Shown here: piece by piece, positions 22,151 through 30,231 of the stretch
Layout: every line of letters starts with the position of its first letter
Numbering within the stretch: the stretch's first letter is position 1
NCBI GenBank assembly: GCA_913020445.1
Contig: CAJWAR010000012.1
Location: 24,996-88,995 of the forward strand
DNA: 64,000 nt
DNA from: an uncultured Rhodospirillaceae bacterium
Lineage (GTDB): Bacteria > Pseudomonadota > Alphaproteobacteria > Rhodospirillales > UBA2165
Direction of reading: 5' to 3'
The notes under the pieces: model-generated
Database searches by the model: none
What the model was told of the DNA's origin: nothing
What the model saw: only the letters and a program-made list of their open reading frames with translations
Program-made: the position numbers and the translations under genes

Positions 22151-22825
22151 TCAGCCGTCTTTGCTTTCCTCCTCAGCCTCAGCTTCTGCCGGAACTTCCT
22201 CAGGGGCAGCTTCCTCAGCCGGGGCTTCCTCAGCAGGAGCCTCTTCCGCAGGTGTTTCCTCAGCCGGCGCTTCCTCAGCAGGAGCCTCTTCCGCAGGTGC
22301 TTCCTCAGCGGGGGCTTCCTCAGCCGGCGCTTCCTCAGCGGGAGCTTCCTCAGCGGCAGCCTCTTCAGCTGGTGCTTCCTCAGGAGCAGCTTCTTCAGCT
22401 GGTGCTTCAGCTTCGGCAGTGGCTTCTGCTTCGGTTGGTGCTGCTGCCGCAGCCTCGGCTTCTTGAGCTGCCGCTTCCTGAGCCGCTTTCTGAGCTTCCT
22501 CTTTCTCTTTCAGCTTCTCTAAGGTTTTTTCACGCGGCAAGTGCTGTTTGGTCTGCTCTGCTCGTACCGGTTTTTCGATGATATTTGCATCACCCAAAAA
22601 GCGCGCGACGCGATCCGTCGGCAAGGCACCGTGCGATAGCCAGTGTTTAATGCGATCTTCTTTAAGCAGAATACGCTCCGGATGGTCTTTGGCGACCATT
22701 GGATTATAGGTTCCGACCCGTTCAATATACCGGCCATCACGGGGGCTACGAGAGTCCGCCACGACGATGCGATAAAATGGACGTTTTTTTGCGCCACCGC
22801 GCGATAAACGAATTTTTGTTGCCAT
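22151..22825 (-). CDS. rpsP: 30S ribosomal protein S16 with a repetitive acidic tail
   Basis: The S16 core spans residues 1-80 ([36 protein letters not shown]). It is followed by a charged helical stretch (about 85-125) and then a tail of about 100 residues built mainly from the five-residue unit A-P-A-E-E. S16 is normally 80-90 residues, somewhat longer in some Alphaproteobacteria. At 224 residues this one is more than twice that. The gene lies 93 bases after ffh and 5 before rimM. Confidence 0.97.
   Translation of the reverse strand: MATKIRLSRGGAKKRPFYRIVVADSRSPRDGRYIERVGTYNPMVAKDHPERILLKEDRIKHWLSHGALPTDRVARFLGDANIIEKPVRAEQTKQHLPREKTLEKLKEKEEAQKAAQEAAAQEAEAAAAAPTEAEATAEAEAPAEEAAPEEAPAEEAAAEEAPAEEAPAEEAPAEEAPAEEAPAEEAPAEETPAEEAPAEEAPAEEAAPEEVPAEAEAEEESKDG
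22195..22410 (-). repeat. 15-bp tandem repeat inside rpsP
   Basis: About a dozen imperfect copies of a 15-base unit (on the plus strand, of the form GCTTCCTCAGCnGGn) encode the A-P-A-E-E tail of S16. Copies differ mainly at third codon positions, so the protein repeat is better conserved than the DNA. The exact count could vary by slippage between strains. Confidence 0.85.
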
Positions 22826-22918
22826 TGATTTACTTTCCTCTTGCTAATCTTTCCTCTGAGAAAATGTCCTCAAAAGATAATCTGGTTAATTGCTGTACTT
22901 AAATTCAAAATTTCATAT

Positions 22919-24286
22919 TTAGAATTTCATCCCGGGTGGCGGCATCATACCGCCTGGCATGCCGCCGGGCATCATGCCCTGCATGCCTTTTTTACCCATC
23001 TTCTTCATCATCGAACTCATCTGCTGGTATTGTTTCAGCAGACGATTGACATCTTGAACGCTGGTACCCGAACCCGCGGCGATGCGTTTCCGGCGTTTCG
23101 CGTTCAGTAATTTCGGATTGCGCCGCTCTTTAGGCGTCATCGATAGGATGATCGCTTCCTGGCGCGCAATCATGCGGTCATCGATGTTGGCCTCGGCAAT
23201 TTGCTTTTTCATTTTGCCGACACCCGGCAACATGCCCATCAGACCGCCTAGATCACCCATTTTTTTCACCTGCGCCAATTGCTCTTGCAAATCCTCCAGG
23301 GTGAATTGCCCCTTCATGGCGCGCTTAGCAATTTTCTCGGCTTTCTCCTGATCAACCACCTCGGCGGCTTTTTCGACCAGACCAACGACATCGCCCATGC
23401 CGAGAATGCGCCCGGCAATGCGTTCGGCTTGAAAACTTTCCAGCGCATCGAGTTTTTCACCGACACCCATAAGTTTGATCGGGCAGCCGGTTACGGAACG
23501 CATCGACAGCGCCGCGCCACCTCTGGCATCACCGTCAACACGGGTCAGCACGATACCGGTAATGCCGATTTTCTCGTTAAACTCTTTGGCGACATTAACC
23601 GCATCCTGGCCGGACATCGCATCGGCCACCAACAACGTTTCGGCCGGCGCCACAGTATTGCGGATGTCAGCAACTTCACTCATCAAAGCCTGATCAATGG
23701 CCAGGCGCCCTGCCGTATCAAGGATAACGACGTCAAAGCCTTCGCGGCGGCCCGTGTCCATGGCGCGCTTGGCTATGCCGACCGGCTGTTCACCAAAAAC
23801 CGAGACGAGACATTCAACTTCAGCTTGCTTGGCGAGCTGCGCCAATTGTTCCTGGGCAGCCGGGCGGGCGACGTCGAGCCCGGCAACCAACACTTTTTTG
23901 CGGTCGCGGTTTTTGAGGCGGAGCGCCAATTTACCGGTCGTCGTCGTTTTACCAGAGCCCTGCAAACCAACCATCAAAATCGGCACTGGCGCGGTAGCGG
24001 CCAAGTTTATTTCAGCATCCTCAGGGCCCAGCATTTCGATCAAATGATCATTGACCACTTTGATAACCATCTGGCCGGGCGTAACACTTTTCAGAACATC
24101 ATGACCGACGGCCTGTTCCTTGACACCATCGATAAATTCTTTGACCACTGGCAGGGCGACATCGGCTTCAAGCAAGGCCACACGAATTTCACGCATGGCT
24201 TCAGAAACGTCGGACTCGCTCAGCGCGCCCCGTTTCTTCAAGCGATCAAAAATATCGCCAAACTTATCGCTTAAACCGTCAAACAA
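22919..24286 (-). CDS. ffh: Signal recognition particle protein Ffh
   Basis: SRP54 GTPase that binds signal peptides and 4.5S RNA for co-translational targeting, 455 residues. It contains N domain, G domain (GLQGSGKTTTTGKLA; DTAGRLAID; LTRVDGDARGG) and a Met-rich M domain ending GGMPGGMMPPPGMKF. Its partner receptor FtsY is encoded at 28819. It is the first gene of the ffh-rpsP-rimM-trmD-rplS group and is preceded by a leader with a terminator hairpin. Confidence 0.98.
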   Translation of the reverse strand: MFDGLSDKFGDIFDRLKKRGALSESDVSEAMREIRVALLEADVALPVVKEFIDGVKEQAVGHDVLKSVTPGQMVIKVVNDHLIEMLGPEDAEINLAATAPVPILMVGLQGSGKTTTTGKLALRLKNRDRKKVLVAGLDVARPAAQEQLAQLAKQAEVECLVSVFGEQPVGIAKRAMDTGRREGFDVVILDTAGRLAIDQALMSEVADIRNTVAPAETLLVADAMSGQDAVNVAKEFNEKIGITGIVLTRVDGDARGGAALSMRSVTGCPIKLMGVGEKLDALESFQAERIAGRILGMGDVVGLVEKAAEVVDQEKAEKIAKRAMKGQFTLEDLQEQLAQVKKMGDLGGLMGMLPGVGKMKKQIAEANIDDRMIARQEAIILSMTPKERRNPKLLNAKRRKRIAAGSGTSVQDVNRLLKQYQQMSSMMKKMGKKGMQGMMPGGMPGGMMPPPGMKF

Positions 24287-24309
24287 TTTAGGTTCCTAAT
24301 CAAACAAGC

Positions 24310-24344
24310 AAAAAACGCCAGTGCGCGAAACTCGCGGACTGGCG
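24310..24344 (-). terminator. Terminator/attenuator hairpin in the ffh leader
   Basis: A 13-bp stem with one G-G mismatch (24316-24344, loop of 3 bases) is followed on the minus strand by six T (24310-24315). This is a strong intrinsic terminator. It lies only 23 bases before the ffh start and about 80 bases after the predicted transcription start. It therefore either ends a short leader RNA or controls read-through into the SRP/ribosomal operon. Confidence 0.8.
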
Positions 24345-24429
24345 GCGCCCCCTCACCAACCCACGTTTGTTTTGGGCGGATAATTCAATTGGAGACGTCA
24401 CAAAGATAGTTTTCTTCGTAAGGGCGCGG

Positions 24430-24458
24430 ACTGTATGGCGAGAGGCTTCTCAAGTCAA
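24430..24458 (-). promoter_or_regulatory. Sigma-70 promoter of the ffh operon
   Basis: On the minus strand, TTGACT (24453-24458) and TACAGT (24430-24435) are separated by exactly 17 bases. Transcription would start near 24422, giving a leader of about 135 bases before ffh, or a short RNA of about 110 bases if it stops at the terminator. Confidence 0.7.
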
Positions 24459-24881
24459 GCCTCCAAACGATTCACTTTATGGGTCAAAAAAGACATTTTA
24501 GGCGGCCAATCAAACGAATTTTCCAACGGATTTATACAACATTAATATTCAGCGCTTTTTGCAAAGGTAATATTAGACAAATTTACGTCTCAGATTATCA
24601 ATATCACGTCAAATAATCACAAATCAAATAACTGCTATTGCATAGTATTTTATGCTATAATACTTAAGCTATACGCAAATAAATATATATATTTGAATAG
24701 TTTAATTACTGAAAGTAAGGACGCTTTGCGGGTTTACATCAACAACATTTCGGTTAGTACCCAATTGGTTATTATATTCATTATACTTATTTTAAAAAGT
24801 AAGGTATTTCGAATTGATGTAAAGAAATCAATCGATTAAATATATTTGTCATATTATAGTGCTCCTGAGGGAGAGTTGCTT
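24459..24881. other. AT-rich divergent intergenic region
   Basis: Gene-free, very AT-rich sequence between the ffh promoter and the plus-strand XRE regulator. It should contain the regulator's promoter and operators, but I could not assign a unique -35/-10 pair among many AT-rich candidates. No perfect DnaA boxes were seen. Gene orientation switches here from mainly minus to mainly plus. Confidence 0.4.
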
Positions 24882-25313
24882 ATGCGCAGAAGAAGAACAA
24901 TTAAAGATGACGGTCCGGATCCAATTGATAAATATGTTGGCTCACGTGTACGCGCTCGGCGTGTGGGGTTAAGAATCAGCCAGACCAAACTTGGTGAGGC
25001 CATCGGTGTTACCTTTCAACAAGTTCAGAAATATGAAAATGGCACCAATCGGATAGGGGCGAGTAATTTATTTAAAATCTCTAAGACCCTTGGTGTCGAT
25101 GTATCTTTTTTCTTTGAAGGTGTTGAAAATCTTGACGAATCCGAGATTGTGAATTTAGATTTGTCGGATATTCCGCAAGTACCATTCCAAGAAGATCCAA
25201 TGTCTTCACGTGAGGCCATTGAATTGATGCACAATTACTATCGTGTTACTGACGAAGATGTCCGCAAAAGATTGTCCCAATTCGTCAAAACTTTAGCCCA
25301 AAGTTCCAGCTGA
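24882..25313 (+). CDS. XRE-family regulator (PraR/PhrR-like)
   Basis: DNA-binding repressor-type protein of 143 residues. The helix-turn-helix domain spans residues 18-78 (VGSRVRARR; ISQTKLGEAIGVTFQQVQKYENGTNRIGA; VSFFFEG) and matches the alphaproteobacterial PraR/PhrR group, known for stress and quorum-linked control. The start at 24882 has a GAGGGAGAG ribosome-binding site; an upstream in-frame extension lacks one. A hairpin plus T-run at 25434-25459 probably ends its transcript. The target genes are unknown. Confidence 0.9.
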   Translation: MRRRRTIKDDGPDPIDKYVGSRVRARRVGLRISQTKLGEAIGVTFQQVQKYENGTNRIGASNLFKISKTLGVDVSFFFEGVENLDESEIVNLDLSDIPQVPFQEDPMSSREAIELMHNYYRVTDEDVRKRLSQFVKTLAQSSS

Positions 25314-25433
25314 TTTGACCTCTTTTTGAACAAGTAAGTACTATTTTGTCCCAAATTACAATCTATCATTGTATCTTTTTCACTTTATGTTGACTTATGG
25401 TCGTGATATATCGTTACTAGCAGGTAGTGATAT

Positions 25434-25459
25434 AATACTCTTATTAGGAGTATTTTTTT
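25434..25459 (+). terminator. Intrinsic terminator between the two XRE genes
   Basis: The stem AATACTC/GAGTATT (25434-25440 and 25448-25454) with a 7-base loop is followed by TTTTT. It lies 120 bases after the first regulator and 54 before the second. The stem is short and AT-rich, so termination may be partial. Confidence 0.6.
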
Positions 25460-25513
25460 AAGTTAGGTAAAAGCGCCATAAATACTTAATAGAATATTGT
25501 CTGAAGTGAGAAA

Positions 25514-25942
25514 ATGATGAGGGAACAGCCAACCGAACACCTGCCCGGGAATGAACCGAAGAATCGCGTTCGCAAGTATGATTTTATTAATCCCTTAATT
25601 GGTCACCGCATCCGCATGCTGCGGCAGGAAAAAGATATATCCCGCAGCCGGGTTGCCAAGCATATCAATAAAACATCCAAACAGCTGGCGGCGATTGAAA
25701 GCGGTAATGATGATTTAACGGCGCAAGAAATCTATAAATTATGTTCGTTCTTTGCCGTCGAAGCCAGTTACTTCTTCATTGATCTTGCCGAGATGAACCA
25801 CGGCAATGGAGAGTTAGCGATCAATGCTCATCAGGCCAAGGAATTAGGGCGGCTATTTGATTCCTATCTCAACCTGCCAAACCGTGACATGCAGAAATCC
25901 CTCGTCCAACTCGCCGAATCCGTCGCCCAAGCGGATATGTAA
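25514..25942 (+). CDS. Second XRE-family regulator
   Basis: Helix-turn-helix protein of 142 residues. The XRE domain is at about residues 29-84 (IGHRIRMLRQEKDISRSRVAKHINKTSKQLAAIESG). The C-terminal half shares the layout of the preceding regulator (SYFFIDL, then a helical segment ending near KSLVQLAESVAQ), suggesting an old tandem duplication that has diverged. The conserved FQQVQKYE recognition helix is replaced by SKQLAAIE, so the DNA target is probably different. The start could also be the second ATG at 25517. Confidence 0.85.
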   Translation: MMREQPTEHLPGNEPKNRVRKYDFINPLIGHRIRMLRQEKDISRSRVAKHINKTSKQLAAIESGNDDLTAQEIYKLCSFFAVEASYFFIDLAEMNHGNGELAINAHQAKELGRLFDSYLNLPNRDMQKSLVQLAESVAQADM

Positions 25943-25996
25943 ATTATTCAATTTTTAGCCTTTTGCCGAGGCCGTCGCGGGTTGCTAAGATAAGGC

Positions 25997-26701
25997 ATGA
26001 ATTATTCCAGCATCGAGCGGCGCCTCAGCCAAGACAGCCTTCGCTGTTGCGGCGGATTTCATCCTTTGGCAGCGGACCAACGCAACACCGCCATTTTGAG
26101 TGATTTTCGAACTGCCATTATTATCGGCAATGCCGGCAATCGGAACAGTTTCAATTTCTGGCAGGCGTTTGAAAATGCCAGGGAAAACTCCCGGAAAGAA
26201 CATAAAAATCCGTTGGAAAACTGGACCCGTCTGGCGCTTACTAAAATTGCCAATGATTTAGACGCTGCAGTGATATTCCCGTTTGACGGTCCGCCTTACA
26301 TACCTATCCTAACTTGGGCGCAAAAGGCCGAACCCGTTTACCCTTCACCATTTGGGCCACTTATCCACCCGGTTTTTGGGCTCTGGCACGCCTACCGTGG
26401 CGTGCTTCTGTTTGCCGACAAATTGGCATTGCCAGCGTTTAAAAAGCAAGTTTCACCGTGTGTTGGGTGTGCCGGGGAACCTTGTATTTCGACCTGCCCG
26501 GTTGACGCTATTGACGCTGGAAATTTTAACATCGAGACGTGCACCAAATTCATGGCTTCGGCCAAGGGAAACGCCTGTTTACAAAAGGGCTGTCTGGCTC
26601 GCCGCGCCTGCCCAATCGGCCAAGATCACATTTACGAGCCGACACAGGCAGAATTTCATCTGCAGGCTTTTCTGGAAACCTTTGGGCCTAAATTTGATTG
26701 A
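25997..26701 (+). CDS. 4Fe-4S ferredoxin-type protein
   Basis: Protein of 234 residues with a C-terminal region binding iron-sulfur clusters: CVGCAGEPCISTCPVDAI at about 153-170, then further cysteines in CTKFMASAKGNACLQKGC and RRACPIG. The layout recalls the C-terminal part of epoxyqueuosine reductase QueG, but the cobalamin-binding catalytic domain is not evident. It is commonly annotated simply as ferredoxin. It lies 49 bases upstream of dapF. The function is not established. Confidence 0.75.
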   Translation: MNYSSIERRLSQDSLRCCGGFHPLAADQRNTAILSDFRTAIIIGNAGNRNSFNFWQAFENARENSRKEHKNPLENWTRLALTKIANDLDAAVIFPFDGPPYIPILTWAQKAEPVYPSPFGPLIHPVFGLWHAYRGVLLFADKLALPAFKKQVSPCVGCAGEPCISTCPVDAIDAGNFNIETCTKFMASAKGNACLQKGCLARRACPIGQDHIYEPTQAEFHLQAFLETFGPKFD

Positions 26702-26750
26702 GGCACGAAATCGGGTGGACTTCTGACGCTTTCAGTTCTATATCGCCCCT

Positions 26751-27569
26751 ATGACGGCTTTGAAATTCATAAAAATGCACGGTCTTGGCAATGACTTTGT
26801 CATTTTGGACGGCCGTGGCACGCCGCTGGAACTTAACGCGGCCCAAACGCAGGCGATTGCAGACCGCCGGCGCGGTATTGGCTGCGACCAATTGATCTTG
26901 CTTGAAGAAGCTGCGGGAGATGCCGATTTGAAAATGCGCATCCGCAATGCCGATGGCGGTGAGGTCGAGGCGTGCGGTAATGCGGCGCGTTGTGTCGGCC
27001 AGCTTATGCTGGATGAAAAGGGCGCCGATCAAGTGAAAATTGAGACTCTCGGCGGTGAATTAATTGCCCACCGGGCGGCTGCGGGAATCACGGTCGATAT
27101 GGGCCCGGCCTATCTTGAATGGCAGGATATTCCTCTGGTGAGTGAGATGGATACGCTCGCGCTTAATATGCATGTGGGGCCACTGAGCAATCCGGTTGCT
27201 GTCGGCATGGGCAATCCTCATGCGGTATTTTTTGTCGCAGATGCCGAAGCCATTGATCTGGCAACAGTTGGTCCGCCACTGGAAAACCATGCGCTCTATC
27301 CCAACCGGACGAATGTCGAGGCGGCGCAGATTATCTCGCGCAATCATATTCGTCTCAGGGTCTGGGAGCGCGGTGTCGGTGAAACCGAGGCTTGTGGCTC
27401 GGGCGCCTGTGCTGCCTTGGTCGCCGCTGCCCGGCGCGATCTTACCGACCGCAAAGCCAATGTCGACGTCAATGGCGGCACGCTGGAGATCGAATGGCGC
27501 GACGACAATCACGTGCTGCTGACCGGTCCGACCGAAATGAGTTTTACCGGCACCTGGATGTTGTCATGA
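26751..27569 (+). CDS. dapF: Diaminopimelate epimerase
   Basis: Converts LL- to meso-diaminopimelate for lysine and peptidoglycan synthesis, 272 residues. The two catalytic cysteines are in EACGNAARC (first half) and EACGSGACAA (second half), and the start MHGLGNDFV is typical. The stop overlaps the start of mtaB (ATGA), so dapF-mtaB-ftsY form a translationally coupled run. Confidence 0.98.
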   Translation: MTALKFIKMHGLGNDFVILDGRGTPLELNAAQTQAIADRRRGIGCDQLILLEEAAGDADLKMRIRNADGGEVEACGNAARCVGQLMLDEKGADQVKIETLGGELIAHRAAAGITVDMGPAYLEWQDIPLVSEMDTLALNMHVGPLSNPVAVGMGNPHAVFFVADAEAIDLATVGPPLENHALYPNRTNVEAAQIISRNHIRLRVWERGVGETEACGSGACAALVAAARRDLTDRKANVDVNGGTLEIEWRDDNHVLLTGPTEMSFTGTWMLS

Positions 27570-28819
27570 GTAAATCACCCAAAGTTATAACCTTGGGCTG
27601 CCGCCTCAATGCGTTTGAATCGGAAGTGATGCGGACGCAGGCCGAGCAAGCGGGCTTAGGCGATACCGTGATTTTTAACACCTGTGCGGTGACGTCTGAG
27701 GCCGAACGTCAGGCCCGCCAGCAAATTAGAAAACTGCGGCGTGAGCACCCGGACACCCGCATCATTGTCTCCGGCTGCGCGGCGCAAATCACGCCCGACA
27801 AATTTGCTGCCATGCCGGAGGTTGATCAGGTGCTGGGCAATGAGGAAAAGCTCAAGCTTGAAAGTTATCTGCCGGAAAAAGCCCAAGAGAAAATTTTGGT
27901 TTCTGACATCATGCAGGCCACCGAGATCGCTGGTCATTTGATCCAGGGGTTCGACTCACGCTCGCGCGCTTTCGTGCAAATTCAGCAGGGCTGTGACCAT
28001 CGCTGCACGTTTTGTATTATTCCCTTTGGCCGCGGCAACAGCCGGTCGGTACCGATCGATCATATCGTTGAGCAGGTCAATCAACTGACCAGCCAAGGCT
28101 ATCAGGAAGTGGTGTTCACCGGCGTTGATATTTCATCTTACGGTGGCGATTTACCGGGCAGCCCCAGTCTCGGGCAAATGACGCAGCGTCTTTTGGCCGC
28201 GGCGCCTGATTTGCAGCGCCTGCGCTTAAGCTCGCTTGATCCCGCGGTGATTGATGACGAGCTGATGGATTTAATCGCTACCGAGCCGCGCCTGATGCCG
28301 CATTTACATCTCAGCGTTCAGGCCGGCAGTGATCTGATTTTGAAACGCATGAAACGCCGCCATAATCGTCAGGATGTCATTGATCTTTGCACCCGCATTC
28401 GCCGATTGCGGCCGGAAGTGGTGTTTGGTGCTGACCTCATCACCGGCTTTCCAACCGAAAATGAAGCCATGTTCGATGACACCATGCGGCTGGTTGATGA
28501 GGCGGGCCTGACCTATCTTCATGTCTTCCCGTATTCACCACGGCCGGACACGCCCGCCGCCGGCATGCCTCAGATCGAAGAGAAAATCCGTAAAGCCCGC
28601 GCCGCCGCACTCCGGCAAAAAGGTGAAGCAGTCACAGCGGCTTATTTTGAGAAGCTCAATGGCCAGACCACGCAGGTTCTGGTCGAACGCGGTAGCCGGG
28701 GTTACACCGAAACTTACGCCCCGGTGTGCCTCAATCAGGATTACAGGCAGGGCGCTATTGTCTCAGCTTTGATCACCGGCGCCTCACCCGATGGCCTCCT
28801 TGCGGAATTAGCGCCATAA
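27566..28819 (+). CDS. mtaB: tRNA t6A37 methylthiotransferase MtaB
   Basis: Radical-SAM enzyme adding a methylthio group to t6A37 of certain tRNAs, 417 residues. The N-terminal domain has its three cluster cysteines in LGCRLN, NTCAVT and SGCAAQ. The radical-SAM motif is CDHRCTFC near residue 145. A C-terminal TRAM-like part follows. The start at 27566 overlaps dapF by 4 bases and the stop overlaps ftsY by one. Confidence 0.95.
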   Translation: MSKSPKVITLGCRLNAFESEVMRTQAEQAGLGDTVIFNTCAVTSEAERQARQQIRKLRREHPDTRIIVSGCAAQITPDKFAAMPEVDQVLGNEEKLKLESYLPEKAQEKILVSDIMQATEIAGHLIQGFDSRSRAFVQIQQGCDHRCTFCIIPFGRGNSRSVPIDHIVEQVNQLTSQGYQEVVFTGVDISSYGGDLPGSPSLGQMTQRLLAAAPDLQRLRLSSLDPAVIDDELMDLIATEPRLMPHLHLSVQAGSDLILKRMKRRHNRQDVIDLCTRIRRLRPEVVFGADLITGFPTENEAMFDDTMRLVDEAGLTYLHVFPYSPRPDTPAAGMPQIEEKIRKARAAALRQKGEAVTAAYFEKLNGQTTQVLVERGSRGYTETYAPVCLNQDYRQGAIVSALITGASPDGLLAELAP

Positions 28820-29754
28820 TGAATGACGCCCCAAAAACCGGCTGGTTATCCCGCCTCAAAGCCGGCCTCAGCCGATCCTCCAGCGCCCTCACCCAGGGCA
28901 TCAATGATCTATTTACCAAGCGCAAATTGGACGCCGCCGCGATTGAGGAGCTTGAGGAAATTTTAATCACCTCGGATCTGGGAGTAGCAACGGCAGCGAG
29001 CTTAACCCAGAAGATCGCCGCCGGACGATTTGATCAGGAAGTAACGTCGGAAGAAATCCGCTCCGCCCTAGCCGCAGAAATTGCCCAGATCTTGGAACCA
29101 GTCGCGATCCCGCTTGAGCTGGACACGAGCCACAGCCCGCACGTTATTTTGGTCTGCGGCGTCAATGGCGTCGGCAAGACAACAACCATCGGCAAGCTGG
29201 CCCAAACCTACGTTGAGACCGGCAAGAAAGTCGTGTTGGCCGCTGGTGATACTTTTCGCGCTGCGGCGATCGAGCAACTCCAGATTTGGGGGGAACGCAC
29301 CAATTGTCCCGTTATCGCGACCGAGCTTGGCAAGGACGCCGCGGGTTTGGCTTTCGATGCGCTTGAGCAAGCCAAATCCATGAACGCCGATATTCTATTG
29401 ATCGATACTGCCGGCCGGCTGCAAAATAAAACTGAACTGATGGCCGAGCTTGGAAAAATTGTCCGGGTTATCGGCAAAATCGATGACACCGCACCGCACA
29501 GCTGCTTGTTGGTGTTGGATGCAACAACCGGTCAGAATGCGCACTCGCAAGTCGAAATTTTTGCCGAGATGATTGACGTTACCGGCTTAATCGTCACCAA
29601 GCTCGATGGCTCGTCGAAGGGTGGAGTGCTGGTTTCACTGGCGGAAAAGTTTGGTCTGCCGGTTCACGCTGTTGGCGTTGGCGAACAAGCTGAAGACCTC
29701 CGCCCCTTCAAAGCCGAAGACTTTGCCAATTCCCTGATGGGCCTCGATGGTTAA
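28819..29754 (+). CDS. ftsY: Signal recognition particle receptor FtsY
   Basis: SRP receptor GTPase at the inner membrane, partner of Ffh, 311 residues. The N domain begins near residue 25, followed by G-domain motifs GVNGVGKTTTIGKLA, DTAGRLQNK and TKLDGSSKGG. It has only a very short N-terminal A region, as in other Alphaproteobacteria. The start at 28819 overlaps mtaB (TAATG). Its stop shares bases with the stop of the convergent small gene on the other strand. Confidence 0.97.
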   Translation: MNDAPKTGWLSRLKAGLSRSSSALTQGINDLFTKRKLDAAAIEELEEILITSDLGVATAASLTQKIAAGRFDQEVTSEEIRSALAAEIAQILEPVAIPLELDTSHSPHVILVCGVNGVGKTTTIGKLAQTYVETGKKVVLAAGDTFRAAAIEQLQIWGERTNCPVIATELGKDAAGLAFDALEQAKSMNADILLIDTAGRLQNKTELMAELGKIVRVIGKIDDTAPHSCLLVLDATTGQNAHSQVEIFAEMIDVTGLIVTKLDGSSKGGVLVSLAEKFGLPVHAVGVGEQAEDLRPFKAEDFANSLMGLDG

Positions 29755-29996
29755 ACGCGGATGTTGAGATAAAAGCCGCGCGGCACGTCATCGCGCAGCG
29801 GCTTATCGGCATCCAATGTGTGGTTGAGCTTATCAAGAGCGCGGCGGAACGCCGGCTCATCCATCGGCTTGGTTATCCGCGCCTGCCGGTCGACTTCTTT
29901 AGACGCTTCATATCCGGAAAGTGCTTGTTGGCGAAATTGCCCTGAATGTTTCAGGGTCTGGACCGCCGCACCCACCATTTTTATATCATCACTCAT
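29751..29996 (-). CDS. Small conserved-looking hypothetical protein
   Basis: 81-residue soluble, charged protein without membrane segments or a signal peptide. I do not recognise the family. A well-formed C-terminus (PLRDDVPRGFYLNIRV) and a complete frame with no overlap except at the stop suggest a real gene. Its TAA stop lies within the same TTAA as the stop of ftsY. It may belong to a lineage-specific small family. Confidence 0.65.
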   Translation of the reverse strand: MSDDIKMVGAAVQTLKHSGQFRQQALSGYEASKEVDRQARITKPMDEPAFRRALDKLNHTLDADKPLRDDVPRGFYLNIRV

Positions 29997-30231
29997 TTGA
30001 TTTCTTTTTTCTGGTGATCGTTTGTTGTCTTTTCACGCGCCGCCATACTGCCAAGAAAACATTTGAAAAGAGTTAACGGCAATAAGCGACCCGTCTAATT
30101 TCCAATGGAATCACATAAAAATTTTGCGTCGACCGACTTAAACAGGCTAACATGACGCAAATAACTGATTTTAAGGCAACAATACCAAGAACTTACCCGA
30201 AATTTAATTGGGTAAACCACGAGGTAACATC

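Noticed and set aside
22126..22581. Long plus-strand reading frames opposite the rpsP tail
   Set aside because: They are by-products of the 15-bp repeat, which keeps several frames open. The minus-strand S16 gene explains the region.
25997..26701. Full-length epoxyqueuosine reductase QueG
   Set aside because: Iron-sulfur motifs are similar, but the protein is only 234 residues and lacks the recognisable cobalamin-binding catalytic part.
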